Origin: an archaeon
Lineage (GTDB): Archaea; Hydrothermarchaeota; Hydrothermarchaeia; JALTZZ01; JALUTC01
DNA length: 5,666 nucleotides
Assembly: GCA_027051265.1 (NCBI GenBank)
Contig: JALTZH010000041.1
Location: forward strand, 1 to 5,666
Reading direction: 5' to 3'
The position numbers were made by a program, and so were the translations under genes. Each line of letters begins with the position of its first letter. Position 1 is the stretch's first letter. The notes under the pieces are model-generated. The model was not told where the DNA came from and did no database searches. It saw only the letters and a list, made by a program, of their open reading frames with translations. Positions 1 through 5,666 of the stretch are shown here, piece by piece.

Positions 1-591
1 AAATTGGATTATGAGATAGATCCTGAAGATTTTTCTGTTGTTGTATTTTTAAGTGAGACAGCTGCAAGATTTTTTTTGAAGAAATATAAGATAGAGAATA
101 AAAAAATTGCATGTATTGGTCCTAAAACAAAAGAATTTCTTGAAAAACATGGTTATAACGTTAATTTAATACCAGATAAATTCGATAGTAAGACACTTGG
201 ATATTTCTTGTTAAAAAATTTAGAACCTAAAGATCGTGTTTTAGTTGTTAGATCAAAAAAAGGAACCACAGATTTGCTTAAAATTTTAAAAGAGAAGTTT
301 TACGTTAATGAAATATACGTGTATGATTTGGTTGAACCCGATGAAGAAGAGATACGTAAATTTGAAAGAAATCTTAAGGATTGTATCGGTGTTATCTTTA
401 CGAGTTCCCAATCGGTTATTAATATAATGAAGTATATTAAAAAAGAATATGAGAAAGAATTAAGAAAGAAAATAATAATAAGTATTGGCCCAACAACTCA
501 TAGAACATTATTGAAATACAACATTATATCTATTTATCCAGAAAATTATACATTAGAAGATTGCTTTAAATTACTTAAGCAATGTCTATGA
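1..591 (+). CDS. hemD: Uroporphyrinogen-III synthase, C-terminal part (5' end outside window)
   Basis: HemD closes linear hydroxymethylbilane with inversion of ring D to give uroporphyrinogen III, the common precursor of siroheme, heme and corrinoids (family knowledge); it is cytosolic. The reading frame is open from base 1. A TTG at 4-6 could be called as a start, but the protein would then begin inside domain 1, so the true start lies upstream. Counting from that TTG (195 residues), I see the HemD pattern: VVVFLSETAA (13-21), where domain 1 usually reads FTS; IACIGPKT (35-42); the strand VLVVRS (79-84); IFTSSQSV (131-138); and IGPTT (161-165) near the end. HemD proteins are usually about 240-260 residues, so roughly 45-60 are missing. 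The family is poorly conserved, but the repeated FTS/IGPxT layout is diagnostic. The stop TGA (589-591) overlaps the start of the next gene, which suggests one transcript. Confidence 0.85.
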   Translation, partial: KLDYEIDPEDFSVVVFLSETAARFFLKKYKIENKKIACIGPKTKEFLEKHGYNVNLIPDKFDSKTLGYFLLKNLEPKDRVLVVRSKKGTTDLLKILKEKFYVNEIYVYDLVEPDEEEIRKFERNLKDCIGVIFTSSQSVINIMKYIKKEYEKELRKKIIISIGPTTHRTLLKYNIISIYPENYTLEDCFKLLKQCL

Positions 592-1412
592 TATATTTGA
601 CATATGATATAGCAAAAACGTTGCTCAAGAATATAGATAAGGATAACGTCATCCTTAAAGTATCTTTTGATTTAGGAAAAACTTTCGAAAAAGTTTATAT
701 AAGAGGAAGAAGGATTGTTCTGAAAAATGGTATAGAAATCGATATGGAATTATTAAAGAAGATAAAAAGAGATAGAATTTATATATACAAAGATAATACA
801 CTTTATGAAATATCAATAAGAAATAAAAATTATTATAAACTTGTACCTACAGCAGACTATCCAACGCTTGAAATAAACGGTATAAGAATGCATAGAACAA
901 AAGAATGTACTCCAAAAAATGATACCATAATGAAACTTTCTAAAATAAAAATCTTTGGATTTGTACTTGATACATGTTTTGGTCTAGGTTATACTGCAAT
1001 ACATGCATCAAAACGTGCTAGATTTGTAATGAGTTGTGAAGTTGATGAAAACGTAATAAAGATTGCAAAACTAAATCCTTATTCACGTGAAGCATTCATA
1101 AATAAAAAAATACAAATAGTAAGAGGAGATATATGTTTTGTTATCAAAGGATTAAGAGATTGTAGTGTAAACGTTGTTATACATGATCCACCACGGTTCT
1201 CACTTGCTGGTCAACTTTATTCGGAAGAATTTTATAAAGAGATTTTCAGAGTTTTAAAAAACGGTGGTTATCTTTTTCATTATATTGGAGAACCTGGTAA
1301 AAGAAGAGGTTTAAATATAAAGAAAGGAGTAATAAATCGTCTGAGAAATGTCGGATTTAAAAATGTAAGATGGCATGAGGATGTTAAAGGTATTACTGCA
1401 AGAAAAATTTAA
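582..1412 (+). CDS. Predicted archaeal SAM-dependent methyltransferase (COG2521 type)
   Basis: This is a 276-residue class I (Rossmann-fold) methyltransferase of a family confined to archaea, to my knowledge without an established substrate. The N-terminal ~90 residues are a lysine- and isoleucine-rich family-specific region. The catalytic core follows: motif I VLDTCFGLGYTA (128-139) binds SAM; an acidic residue at the end of the next strand (E153) is expected to bind the ribose; D183 in RGD lies in motif III; and motif IV is IHDPPRFS (200-207). The downstream stretches SLAGQLYSEEF and HYIGEPGKRRG are characteristic of COG2521 members as I remember them. The length looks complete. The start could be ATG 582 or ATG 588; the latter gives a classic ATGA overlap with the hemD stop, and neither has a clear Shine-Dalgarno sequence. 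It lies between hemD and cdhE, so a role around tetrapyrroles or corrinoid protein can be imagined, but the sequence does not show it. An RNA or small-molecule substrate is equally possible. Confidence 0.85.
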   Translation: MSMIYLTYDIAKTLLKNIDKDNVILKVSFDLGKTFEKVYIRGRRIVLKNGIEIDMELLKKIKRDRIYIYKDNTLYEISIRNKNYYKLVPTADYPTLEINGIRMHRTKECTPKNDTIMKLSKIKIFGFVLDTCFGLGYTAIHASKRARFVMSCEVDENVIKIAKLNPYSREAFINKKIQIVRGDICFVIKGLRDCSVNVVIHDPPRFSLAGQLYSEEFYKEIFRVLKNGGYLFHYIGEPGKRRGLNIKKGVINRLRNVGFKNVRWHEDVKGITARKI

Positions 1413-1423
1413 CATTTAATAAT

Positions 1424-2830
1424 TTGTCTATTTTTATGCCAAGATATTCATTGCTTGACATTTACAGATTACTTCCAGGTACAAACTGTAAGGAATGTGG
1501 ATTAGAGAATTGTATGAGTTTTGCATCAGCCCTACTTGATAGAAAGAAAAAACCTCAGGATTGCAAACCGTTGTTCGAAAATGAAAAATATAAAGAAAAG
1601 AGAGAAAAACTTCTCGACATAATTTTACCAGCAATTAAAGAAATAGAAATCAATGGTATAAAAATTGGTGGTGAAGATGTTCTTTACAGACATGATCTTA
1701 CGTTTTATAACCCTACAGCCATTTTCATCGATGTATCTGATACTATGAATACCGATGAGTTAATATCAAGAGTTAAAAAAATTAATAGATTCAGTATATT
1801 CAGAGTTGGACAAGATCTAAAACTTCAAGGTATAGCTTTAAAATGTAAGAGTAACGATGCAGTAAAATTTGGAGATGCAATTATAAATGTTCTTGAACAT
1901 TCAAAATTACCAATAATGTTGTGTAGTTTTAATCCGGAAATTATAGAGATTGGTGCAGAAACATGTAGCGACAGAAAATTTATAATATATGCAGCTAATG
2001 CTGAAAATTACAAGAAAATGACCGAAATTGCAAAGAAACACGATGCTCCTCTGGTCGTATATGCTGATACTATAGAGGATATATCTCTATTAACGCAAAA
2101 AATTATGGAATTTGGACATGATAAGTTGATTTTAGATATAGGCACATATCCAGAAGGAAGTGGTTTAAGAAGAACAATTGAAAATATGATAAAACTTAGA
2201 AGAGCAGCAATTGATGATAGATTTAAACCGTTGAGATTTCCTATTCTAGCAAATCCATCGGTTGTTTGGTTGTACGAAAAAGACTATTACGAAGCTTGTA
2301 TGAAAGAATCTTATATAGCAAGCTTGCTAATGCTTTGTTATGCTGATTTAATGATTTTACATGGGCTTGAGACTTTCGAAATACTACCACTCCTTGTTCT
2401 CAGACAAAATATTTATACCGATCCAAGAGTACCAGTACAAGTTAAACCAGGTATATATAAGATTGGAAAACCGAATGAATATTCACCGATATTAGTTACT
2501 ACAAACTTTGCTCTTACTTACTATACTGTTGCAAACGATGTAGAAGGAAAGATTGATTGTTACATTTTGGTGTTAAATACTGAAGGATTAGCTGTTCTTC
2601 CTGCACTTGCAGGAAAGAAGCTTACGGCTGATCTTGTTAAAGAACATATAGAAGAATATAAGCTTGAGAACTATGTTAAGCATCGTTACCTTATAATTCC
2701 AGGCCTTGCGGCAAAACTAAGTGGTGAAATTGAAGAAAAAACTGGATGGAAAGTACTCGTAGGTCCTATGGATTCGTCACGAATTCCTGATTTTATTGAA
2801 AAAGAATGGAAGAAATTAAATTTGCAGTAG
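1424..2830 (+). CDS. cdhE: Acetyl-CoA decarbonylase/synthase gamma subunit (corrinoid iron-sulfur protein, large subunit)
   Basis: CdhE/AcsC pairs with CdhD/AcsD to form the corrinoid iron-sulfur protein. It carries a methyl group on cobalt between tetrahydro(methano)pterin and the nickel A-cluster of acetyl-CoA synthase (family knowledge). The 468-residue protein has the usual length. An N-terminal [4Fe-4S] domain shows Cys22, Cys25, Cys30 and Cys47 (CX2CX4CX16C). A TIM-barrel middle domain contains LDIGTYPEGSGLRRT and the conserved LRQNIYTDPRVPVQVKPG. The C-terminal corrinoid-binding domain begins near VTTNFALTYYTVANDVEG and ends with NTEGLAV, HRYLIIPGLAAKLSGE and GWKVLVGPMDSSRIP. All hallmark segments are intact, so it looks functional. 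The start is ambiguous: TTG 1424 or ATG 1436. ATG 1436 leaves 17 residues before the first cysteine and is probably the better choice; neither has a clear Shine-Dalgarno. Genes for CdhA, B, C and D, usually neighbours, are absent here. The 3' end overlaps the next gene by 25 bases. Confidence 0.93.
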   Translation: MSIFMPRYSLLDIYRLLPGTNCKECGLENCMSFASALLDRKKKPQDCKPLFENEKYKEKREKLLDIILPAIKEIEINGIKIGGEDVLYRHDLTFYNPTAIFIDVSDTMNTDELISRVKKINRFSIFRVGQDLKLQGIALKCKSNDAVKFGDAIINVLEHSKLPIMLCSFNPEIIEIGAETCSDRKFIIYAANAENYKKMTEIAKKHDAPLVVYADTIEDISLLTQKIMEFGHDKLILDIGTYPEGSGLRRTIENMIKLRRAAIDDRFKPLRFPILANPSVVWLYEKDYYEACMKESYIASLLMLCYADLMILHGLETFEILPLLVLRQNIYTDPRVPVQVKPGIYKIGKPNEYSPILVTTNFALTYYTVANDVEGKIDCYILVLNTEGLAVLPALAGKKLTADLVKEHIEEYKLENYVKHRYLIIPGLAAKLSGEIEEKTGWKVLVGPMDSSRIPDFIEKEWKKLNLQ

Positions 2831-3261
2831 ATTCAATGCTTGGAAAACTTGCAAGATATTTAAGAATAATGGGTTATGATACAGAATATTTACATGATGA
2901 CGATGAACTAATAAAGAAAAGTCTTGAAGAAAAGAGGATATTGGTAACTAGAGATAAAGTTTTATATCTTAAAGCTTCTAAGCTTAACATAAAAAGCATA
3001 TTGATACGGAGTAGTGATGTTTTAAATCAGTTAAGAGAAATTATCTCATCAAATATAAGGATAAAAAAAGGTAGACCTAGATGTCCTTTATGTAATACAA
3101 AACTTAAAGATGTTGATAAAAATCGTGTCAAACATTTAGTTCCAGAGAAAGTTTATACTCATAACAAGATTTTTATGCTCTGTGAAAATTGTAACAAGAT
3201 CTATTGGTATGGAAAACACTGGATTGGGATAGAAAAAGTCCTTAGAGACATAGGTATTTAA
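2806..3261 (+). CDS. Mut7-C domain RNase-like protein with C-terminal zinc ribbon (DUF82/COG1656)
   Basis: This 151-residue protein is a predicted single-strand RNase of the PIN-like Mut7-C family. The N-terminal nuclease-like domain (about 5-80) shows FAVDSMLGKLARYLRIMGYDT (6-26) with conserved D9, an acidic patch D31-D33, and ILVTRDK (45-51) with the R49-D50 pair; these acidic residues are expected to coordinate the catalytic metal. The C-terminal part is a zinc ribbon with Cys93/Cys96 and Cys126/Cys129, followed by the family's typical YWYGKHW (133-139). The length agrees with the family, so it is complete. The start ATG 2806 lies inside cdhE, overlapping its last 25 bases in another frame; the conserved region starts within five residues of this ATG, so the overlap is real and implies translational coupling. 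Cellular substrate is unknown, and nuclease activity is inferred from the fold family. Its stop TAA shares bases with the trm1 stop on the other strand. Confidence 0.88.
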   Translation: MEEIKFAVDSMLGKLARYLRIMGYDTEYLHDDDELIKKSLEEKRILVTRDKVLYLKASKLNIKSILIRSSDVLNQLREIISSNIRIKKGRPRCPLCNTKLKDVDKNRVKHLVPEKVYTHNKIFMLCENCNKIYWYGKHWIGIEKVLRDIGI

Positions 3262-4373
3262 TCGTTTTTTAGTATTTTAATAATTTCAGAGAGATCAGCA
3301 TCCGTTTTTATACCATAGTTTGAAAAAATTGTTCTCGTAGCATTATATCCAAGATTTTTTAGTTCATTAATTACTAAGTCAATACTTTTAACCTTTAATT
3401 TAAAAACACTTGCAACATGATGTAAATCATAGTAAAGAAATGTATCATATTCATCACAAAATCTTTCATAGAATTTTTTAAACCTTTTATCTGTAAAATA
3501 TTTTTCCGCATATCTGTTCATTCTTTTTATAAGACTTTCATCCTTTAATTTTCCAATATAAAGAGGACCTGCTATTTCAAAAGGTTTATTGCAATTCGAA
3601 CATATTCTGACTTTTGGCATGATTTCGTGTGAGATTTCAAATCTTAAACATCTTTTACAATAATAGAGATATCCAAGATTTTCTAACGAAGCATCAGCAC
3701 GTTTTTTACCATGTTCTACAAATAAATACACCTTATACATGTGTTTATAATACAAAGAAAGTAATACCTTTATAGCTCTGGAGTATTTAGCTGCAGTTCT
3801 AATTATATATCCTATGAGGATTCTTAAACCTATTTCCTTTGCTGTTGGAATTCTTATTGGTATAGATTGATATTTTCTATAACAGGCTTTAATGTTTACT
3901 CCATTTAATGGTGCAAGATCTGTTGCTGAAACGATAAGGTAGCCGTTTTTTCTTACAGTAGCTATTGCGTTATCAAGATAATGAACAGGTGAGCCAAAGG
4001 GATCTATATCTATCACATCAAACTTGTAAACGTTTTCTCTCATTAGGAGGTTTGCCTCTTTATTATAAATTTTAACACTTAAGTTATTTAGCTCAGCGTT
4101 TCTTTTTATTAATTTATATGCATATGGGTTCTTATCGTTTAAAACAATTGACGAAATATTAGATTCATTAGCTATTCTCAAACCACTAGCACCAGTGCCT
4201 GCTAATAAATCGAGATACGTTAAATCTTTCTCTAAGGATTTTATAAAAATGCAACTCACATCTCTTAGAGGTTTATTTTCCGGATTATAAAACACATAAC
4301 TTGTATCTCTTAAATTTTGTGGAACATATAATTTTGTATAACCTTCAACAATTAACTTTAAATTAAAATCCAT
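3258..4373 (-). CDS. trm1: tRNA (guanine(26)-N2)-dimethyltransferase Trm1
   Basis: Trm1 methylates the exocyclic N2 of G26, at the hinge between the D-arm and anticodon stem of tRNA, once or twice using SAM (family knowledge). The 371-residue protein has normal archaeal length. I see the N-terminal VEGYTKLYVP and FYNPENKPLRD (28-38), which place SAM and tRNA; motif I YLDLLAGTGASGLR (53-66); N79-D80 at the ribose-binding position; and the catalytic motif IDIDPFGSP (121-129). TDLAPLNG (150-157) and EIGLRILIG (179-187) follow. A zinc-binding knuckle has Cys238/Cys241 and Cys257/Cys260, and the C-terminal winged-helix-like region contains FLYYDLHHVAS and ends in LSEIIKIL. The start ATG (4373-4371) fits, as conserved sequence begins within ten residues. 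There is no clear Shine-Dalgarno; the bases just upstream are a T-rich tract. It lies 38 bases downstream of the membrane-protein gene on the same strand and converges on the Mut7-C gene with a four-base overlap. Confidence 0.95.
   Translation of the reverse strand: MDFNLKLIVEGYTKLYVPQNLRDTSYVFYNPENKPLRDVSCIFIKSLEKDLTYLDLLAGTGASGLRIANESNISSIVLNDKNPYAYKLIKRNAELNNLSVKIYNKEANLLMRENVYKFDVIDIDPFGSPVHYLDNAIATVRKNGYLIVSATDLAPLNGVNIKACYRKYQSIPIRIPTAKEIGLRILIGYIIRTAAKYSRAIKVLLSLYYKHMYKVYLFVEHGKKRADASLENLGYLYYCKRCLRFEISHEIMPKVRICSNCNKPFEIAGPLYIGKLKDESLIKRMNRYAEKYFTDKRFKKFYERFCDEYDTFLYYDLHHVASVFKLKVKSIDLVINELKNLGYNATRTIFSNYGIKTDADLSEIIKILKND
3265..3283 (+). terminator. Possible U-run terminator of the hemD-Mut7-C cluster
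   Basis: Four bases after the Mut7-C stop, the + strand reads TTTTTT (3265-3270), followed by further T-rich sequence (TATTTTAAT). Archaeal RNA polymerase commonly terminates at such T-runs without needing a hairpin, and the position between convergent operons is where a terminator is expected. The tract lies inside the 3' end of trm1, whose lysine-rich tail also explains the bases, so it may be incidental. Confidence 0.35.
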
Positions 4374-4390
4374 AATAATAAAAAATTTTA
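4374..4390 (-). terminator. T-rich tract between the membrane-protein gene and trm1
   Basis: The 38-base gap between these two minus-strand genes contains, read on the minus strand, AAAATTTTTT followed by ATTATT directly before the trm1 ATG. The six-T run could be a weak archaeal terminator for the upstream pair. It lies too close to the ATG to be a TATA box for a leaderless trm1 transcript. In so A+T-rich a genome the tract may mean nothing; no stable hairpin or Shine-Dalgarno is visible in the gap. Confidence 0.2.
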
Positions 4391-4411
4391 ATCAGAGAAC
4401 GTTGTTAAGTG

Positions 4412-4966
4412 TTATTTTTCACCTTTAGCCAACAATTCTTCTAAGCTCTTTTTATATTCTTCAATAGCTTTCTTTCTTCTAAAGAATATTACTATATTCC
4501 CAAATATAAATAGAAATAGAATATAACCAACTATCGTGAAAAATATCAGAGTCAAAACATGATAGTCTACAAGTTTATATGAGAATTTTGCATGCGCCCA
4601 TAGAGCATAGGGGGCCATTAGTGCTAAAAATACGGAGTTAACAGCAATTCTAGCGAAAAATATTTTTGCAGATATATCGTTCATCATTTGTATTAATCCT
4701 TTTAAGACATCTTTGCTTTCTTTATTTAAAACCGCAATAACATAAGTTTCTTCCAATTCTCTTAATTTCTTTTCCCAGTTTTCTATCATTTCAAGATTTT
4801 TCTTAAAAAAAACTTTCTTAACCTTATCAGATAATAGATCCATCAATACACATAAGATTAAAGTATTAACTATTATAGTTATAGTCGGATTTTTTAATAA
4901 AGTATATAGAAGGAGAAAAAAGGGATAAAAAATAAAATCAAAAAATTCTAAAATTTTTTCTATCAT
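4412..4966 (-). CDS. Small multi-pass membrane protein with coiled coil, DUF106/Oxa1-like layout
   Basis: This is a 184-residue integral membrane protein. Hydrophobic segments are at about 8-24 (aromatic-rich, FFDFIFYPFFLLLY), 27-46, 104-125 and 137-162. Between the second and third lies a charged helical stretch (about 47-100: KKVFFKKNLEMIENWEKKLR onward) likely to form a cytoplasmic coiled coil, and the tail (163-184) is charged, RRKKAIEEYKKSLEELLAKG. An N-terminal membrane helix, a long coiled coil with a methionine-bearing amphipathic end (IQMMNDISAKI), then two membrane helices is the plan of archaeal DUF106 proteins, remote relatives of the YidC/Oxa1/EMC3 membrane insertases. I infer that kinship from layout, not a decisive motif; it could instead be an unrelated lineage-specific membrane protein. 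Its ATG overlaps the stop of the TauE/SafE gene as ATGA (4963-4966), so both are probably translated together and the protein may assist or accompany the permease. The product looks complete. Confidence 0.75.
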   Translation of the reverse strand: MIEKILEFFDFIFYPFFLLLYTLLKNPTITIIVNTLILCVLMDLLSDKVKKVFFKKNLEMIENWEKKLRELEETYVIAVLNKESKDVLKGLIQMMNDISAKIFFARIAVNSVFLALMAPYALWAHAKFSYKLVDYHVLTLIFFTIVGYILFLFIFGNIVIFFRRKKAIEEYKKSLEELLAKGEK

Positions 4967-5666
4967 GGTGGTAGCTTAATTCCGAAGAATCCTAGTAATA
5001 TGTATCTTAGACCTACATAGAACGATAGGACACCGAAGATTATGTACAAGAACTTCATTGGTAGATATTTCTGAGTTCTTGGTCCAATTGCTGCACCGAT
5101 TACAATTCCTACCATACCTATTACTACTGCTGCAGGTATTATAACCTTTTTAATCAATGTCCATCCTAAGATAGCTGAAACCATGTTTAGAAATACACCT
5201 AATGCTGAAGCACTAGGTGCTATGTACATAGGTAACTGTAATGCTAGGGTTAAGAATGGTACCAATAGGAATCCTCCACCTACACCTATCATTGCTGCAA
5301 TAAATCCAACGAATAGACCCCATAGGAATGGTGCAGCTGATGGAACTCTGAAGTGTTCACCGAAGAAATCGAATTCAACTGCCTTAAGCGTTACCTTCAT
5401 GTTTTTAATTCCTTCTAATTCGTGTAATCGACCTTGAGCTTTTAGTTCTTTTACTTTCTCATAGAATTTTTGAGCAATTTCTTTAGCTTTTCTTTTTCTT
5501 TTAGCCATCCATGGTGAAATTTCATTAAACATAAATATTGAAACTGCAAATGCTGCCAAACCAAAGTAACCTACATATTGTTTTAAAGGCATTCCAGCAG
5601 TTGCTAAAACAGCTAGTTGAGCTCCTATAACCATACCTAAACCTAAGTAAAAACCAGCAGGCCATA
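4963..5666 (-). CDS. TauE/SafE-family (DUF81) membrane permease, N-terminus outside window
   Basis: TauE/SafE proteins are membrane permeases linked in several organisms to export or uptake of sulfite, sulfoacetate or other small organosulfur anions; the substrate here is unknown. The frame stays open to the window edge. An ATG at 5634-5632 is not the true start: the codons before it read WPAGFYLGLG and continue a transmembrane segment ending in GMVIGAQLA, typical of the first DUF81 half. Numbering from that ATG, a membrane segment (21-37) is followed by a basic, helical cytoplasmic stretch (about 41-98, with KRKRKAKEIAQKFYEKVKEL). The second half then opens with GLFVGFIAAMIGVGGGFLLVP (106-126), the family signature. 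PSASALG (140-146) and GPRTQKYLPMKFLYIIFGVL (184-203) also fit, and the chain ends in KLPP. Two to four N-terminal helices should lie beyond base 5666. G+C is visibly higher than in neighbouring genes. It is the first visible gene of the minus-strand cluster. Confidence 0.88.
   Translation of the reverse strand, partial: WPAGFYLGLGMVIGAQLAVLATAGMPLKQYVGYFGLAAFAVSIFMFNEISPWMAKRKRKAKEIAQKFYEKVKELKAQGRLHELEGIKNMKVTLKAVEFDFFGEHFRVPSAAPFLWGLFVGFIAAMIGVGGGFLLVPFLTLALQLPMYIAPSASALGVFLNMVSAILGWTLIKKVIIPAAVVIGMVGIVIGAAIGPRTQKYLPMKFLYIIFGVLSFYVGLRYILLGFFGIKLPP

Noticed and set aside
4-6. TTG as the start of the hemD product
   Set aside because: The frame is open further upstream to base 1 and the first domain's N-terminal strand and helix would be missing, so the gene is cut by the window edge.
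1434-1634. A 66-codon open frame on the - strand inside cdhE
   Set aside because: It is antisense to the conserved iron-sulfur domain of CdhE and its translation resembles no family I know; a chance shadow frame.
4374-4411. A promoter directly upstream of trm1
   Set aside because: The only TATA-like bases end about 12 bases before the ATG, too close for the usual archaeal spacing, and any long A+T-rich gap here would look similar.
5183-5437. An 84-codon open frame on the + strand opposite the TauE/SafE gene
   Set aside because: It is antisense to the conserved glycine-rich permease signature; the Pro/Asn-rich translation is the expected complement of Gly/Val codons.
5632-5634. ATG as the start of the TauE/SafE product
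   Set aside because: In-frame codons before it (WPAGFYLGLG) continue a membrane segment of the family, so the gene extends past the window.
1-5666. tRNA genes, CRISPR arrays, insertion sequences or phage/defence modules
   Set aside because: No repeat-spacer pattern, terminal inverted repeats, transposase motif or cloverleaf-like stretch is visible; the window is almost entirely occupied by identifiable genes. The Mut7-C protein is a PIN-like family member but has no antitoxin-like partner beside it, so a toxin-antitoxin reading is not supported.

Overview
This window comes from an archaeal chromosome that is strongly A+T-rich: hand-counted 60-base lines in most genes hold only 14-15 G+C. The archaeal assignment rests on the protein families present: an archaeal-only predicted methyltransferase (COG2521 type), an archaeal CdhE-type corrinoid/iron-sulfur protein, a Mut7-C (DUF82) RNase-like protein, a Trm1 tRNA dimethyltransferase, and a small membrane protein resembling the archaeal DUF106/Oxa1-like family. 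CdhE points to an anaerobe with at least part of the Wood-Ljungdahl/acetyl-CoA synthase chemistry. I cannot name the genus; an uncultured, possibly thermophilic TACK or euryarchaeal lineage would fit, but that is inference.

Left arm (1-3261, + strand): four genes packed head to tail with overlaps or gaps of a few bases. They are the 3' part of hemD (uroporphyrinogen-III synthase, cut by the window edge), a COG2521 methyltransferase, cdhE (gamma subunit of acetyl-CoA decarbonylase/synthase, the large subunit of the corrinoid iron-sulfur protein), and a Mut7-C RNase-like protein with a zinc ribbon. HemD makes the precursor from which all corrinoids derive and CdhE is a corrinoid protein, so the arrangement may link cofactor supply to cofactor use. 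No other ACDS subunit gene is visible.

Right arm (3258-5666, - strand): read right to left, a TauE/SafE-family permease (5' end beyond the window) overlaps a three- or four-segment membrane protein by ATGA, and after 38 bases trm1 follows. The two arms converge at 3258-3261, where both terminal genes share the palindrome TTAA for their stop codons.

The window is almost entirely coding. I see no tRNA or rRNA gene, no insertion sequence, no CRISPR array and no intergenic stretch longer than 38 bases. I do not see a clearly new biological system. The most interesting points are the solitary cdhE with its hemD/methyltransferase neighbours and the coupled permease/insertase-like pair.
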